DNA of 64,000 nucleotides from Roseivirga sp. UBA6052 (GTDB taxonomy: Bacteria; Bacteroidota; Bacteroidia; Cytophagales; Cyclobacteriaceae), in assembly GCA_002427755.1 (NCBI GenBank), contig DIYO01000007.1, positions 1-64,000 on the forward strand, written 5' to 3'. The first letter of the stretch is position 1, and every line of letters starts with the position of its first letter. Below, one piece after another: positions 62,735-64,000 of this stretch. The notes beneath the pieces were generated by a model, which did no database searches, was not told the origin of the DNA, and saw only the letters and a program-made list of their open reading frames with translations. Made by a program: the position numbers and the translations under genes.

Positions 62735-64000
62735 TTAAGGCCTACTTACCTGACTTCCTAAAAACAAGGCATTAAAGAAGAGTTTGTTGGTACCATACCA
62801 CATGCTTCTGAATGTAGGATTATCCGCAAACATAATCACCGAACCTCTTCCAATTCCGCTTACGATTAGGGATGCGGTACCACCTAGAGAAGACAGGTTG
62901 GTTTGATTGATATAGCCAGCTAATAGTGGATTTTCTTTGTATTTAACCACCGTACTAAAAGGATTGCTACTTGGTGCCAAAAAGATGGAATGGTTTCTAT
63001 AAACAGGTAAATCCCTTTGCGTATATCCAAATGCTAAAGGATGAGTAATATCTACATCTGTCATATACATTGAACCACCAATTGCATTAGAACCTCTAAA
63101 GTCACGGGCGGTAACATAGTCCATACGTTCAGGGGTTTCTCTTTGATTTCTCTGAGCAAATTTTTCACCATTAACAAACTTGCTTCTGATAGCCCAGCTC
63201 GTGGCATTCCTTAAGGTTATGACAGTACCTCCGCTTCTCACCCATTGCTTAATTCTATTAATTGTTGCCTCGCCTAAGCTGCTATAATTTCCTGAAGGCA
63301 GTATCAGTACATTGTACTTACTCCAATCGATTCTGCCTACACTCGAGCTCATTACCTTAGTGATTGGCATACCAATCTTAGAGTCAAGCAAATACCATAT
63401 CTCACCAGCTTCTAAACTGCTCACAGATCCTCCAATGAGCATCAATGCTTTTGGCATCTCTATAGTTCTGAAGTTTCCACTACCTAAATCAATACCAGAT
63501 GTACTAAAGCCGGATTGAACAGAATACGCCTGCATCTGAGTCATCTCCATGGCTTCTTCAACGTAAGCATGTACCAAATCTGCATTTACTTCTTGTCGGG
63601 CAACTGGAATCATCAATGTCCCATAACTGAATTCCTTTTCACCCACATTTGTCTCTATAGAAAATGGCTTAAATGCAGAGTTTACATAAAGCCCTTTTTG
63701 CAGCAGATAATACAGTGCTTTTGGCGCATAATATTCATCCCATTCTATCAAATAGGCATAATCAGACTTATCTACATTTTGATATTGAGATGTTGTAAAT
63801 CCTCTTTCAAGTTTAACAGCGTCAAGATCATTCTTACCTGAATACTCTGCGTGTGGGATTCCATAACTCAATACAGCCGCCCACGAAGAGGCATCATAGA
63901 ATATGCTATCGTAAAAGCTCGTAGGCTTTTCAAACATAGAGCGCACCATACGGTACTGAGACTGTCCATTTGGAACATAGAAAGCAGAACCTGCCTTAAA
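62735..64000 (-). CDS. M14 zinc-carboxypeptidase-like protein, C-terminal part (5' end outside window)
   Basis: The frame is open from the right edge to a stop at 62735, about 420 residues. The C-terminal part has a glutamine-amidotransferase-like domain: KALMLIGGSVSSLEAGEIWYLLDSKIG, VLILPSGNYSSL and IKQWVRSGGTVITLRNATSWAIR. VIMFADNPTFRSMWYGTNKLFFNALFLG closes it. This tail is characteristic, from memory, of large exported M14 peptidases in Bacteroidota whose zinc-binding catalytic domain lies N-terminal. That domain would be outside the window, so the peptidase call rests on the tail alone. Confidence 0.7.
   Translation of the reverse strand, partial: FKAGSAFYVPNGQSQYRMVRSMFEKPTSFYDSIFYDASSWAAVLSYGIPHAEYSGKNDLDAVKLERGFTTSQYQNVDKSDYAYLIEWDEYYAPKALYYLLQKGLYVNSAFKPFSIETNVGEKEFSYGTLMIPVARQEVNADLVHAYVEEAMEMTQMQAYSVQSGFSTSGIDLGSGNFRTIEMPKALMLIGGSVSSLEAGEIWYLLDSKIGMPITKVMSSSVGRIDWSKYNVLILPSGNYSSLGEATINRIKQWVRSGGTVITLRNATSWAIRSKFVNGEKFAQRNQRETPERMDYVTARDFRGSNAIGGSMYMTDVDITHPLAFGYTQRDLPVYRNHSIFLAPSSNPFSTVVKYKENPLLAGYINQTNLSSLGGTASLIVSGIGRGSVIMFADNPTFRSMWYGTNKLFFNALFLGSQVSRP

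Overview
The window reads as a chromosomal segment of a marine-type member of the Bacteroidota, most likely Cytophagales-like. The clues are low-GC DNA, -7 promoter elements of the form TAnnTTTG, almost no Shine-Dalgarno sites, split transketolase subunits, type III glutamine synthetase, a polymerase III alpha subunit with a built-in exonuclease, LytTR and 7TMR-DISM signalling proteins, and a giant HYR/TSP3 repeat surface protein. No rRNA, tRNA, CRISPR array, prophage or insertion sequence was seen. The taxonomic placement is inference from gene content.

Layout. 1-4.9 kb: the 5' part of a >1500-residue secreted repeat protein (minus strand, running off the left edge) behind a small secreted protein. 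5.2-9.2 kb: a quinone-oxidoreductase-like enzyme and dnaB on minus, then a 525-bp gap with DnaA-box-like 9-mers (candidate oriC), then an exonuclease on plus. 9.2-12 kb: a membrane LytTR regulator, a serine hydrolase and an M48 protease lipoprotein. 12.1-16.9 kb: a tight plus-strand operon (FAH-family enzyme, M23 peptidase, thiol peroxidase, two transketolase halves) closed by a terminator. 17-23 kb: a receiver protein, a GT39-like membrane protein, a class III aminotransferase, hslV and pyruvate dehydrogenase E2. 23.3-28.3 kb: an SRAP protein lacking all its catalytic residues, a lipoprotein, FabH, and a YwqK/MORN repeat protein. 28.3-33 kb: a hydrolase, glnN and mtaB.

33-37.4 kb is the most unusual region. 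A secreted LamG-like protein is divergent from a single-pass membrane protein with an N-terminal HTH-like domain and an extracytoplasmic PKD/LamG-like sensor. Two small C-terminally anchored proteins follow, then a second sensor paralogue without the HTH domain. The divergent promoter carries six TTCA motifs spaced exactly 10 bp apart. I propose this is a one-step membrane-to-DNA signalling module.

37.4-46.8 kb: dnaE, trxA, an aminotransferase/sulfotransferase-like pair, an atypical pyruvate kinase and a YihY protein. 46.9-52.4 kb: SDR, AraC, VOC, patatin, DUF2007 and gamma-glutamyltransferase, with a palindromic intergenic repeat. 52.6-58.3 kb: a secreted intradiol-dioxygenase-like lipoprotein, an amidase lipoprotein, a histidine kinase/receiver pair and a GH16 lipoprotein. 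58.4-61.6 kb: a PadR regulator coupled to an FtsX-type permease, with twin near-identical palindromes around its promoter. 61.7-64 kb: two small unknown proteins and the C-terminal part of an M14-carboxypeptidase-like protein leaving the right edge.
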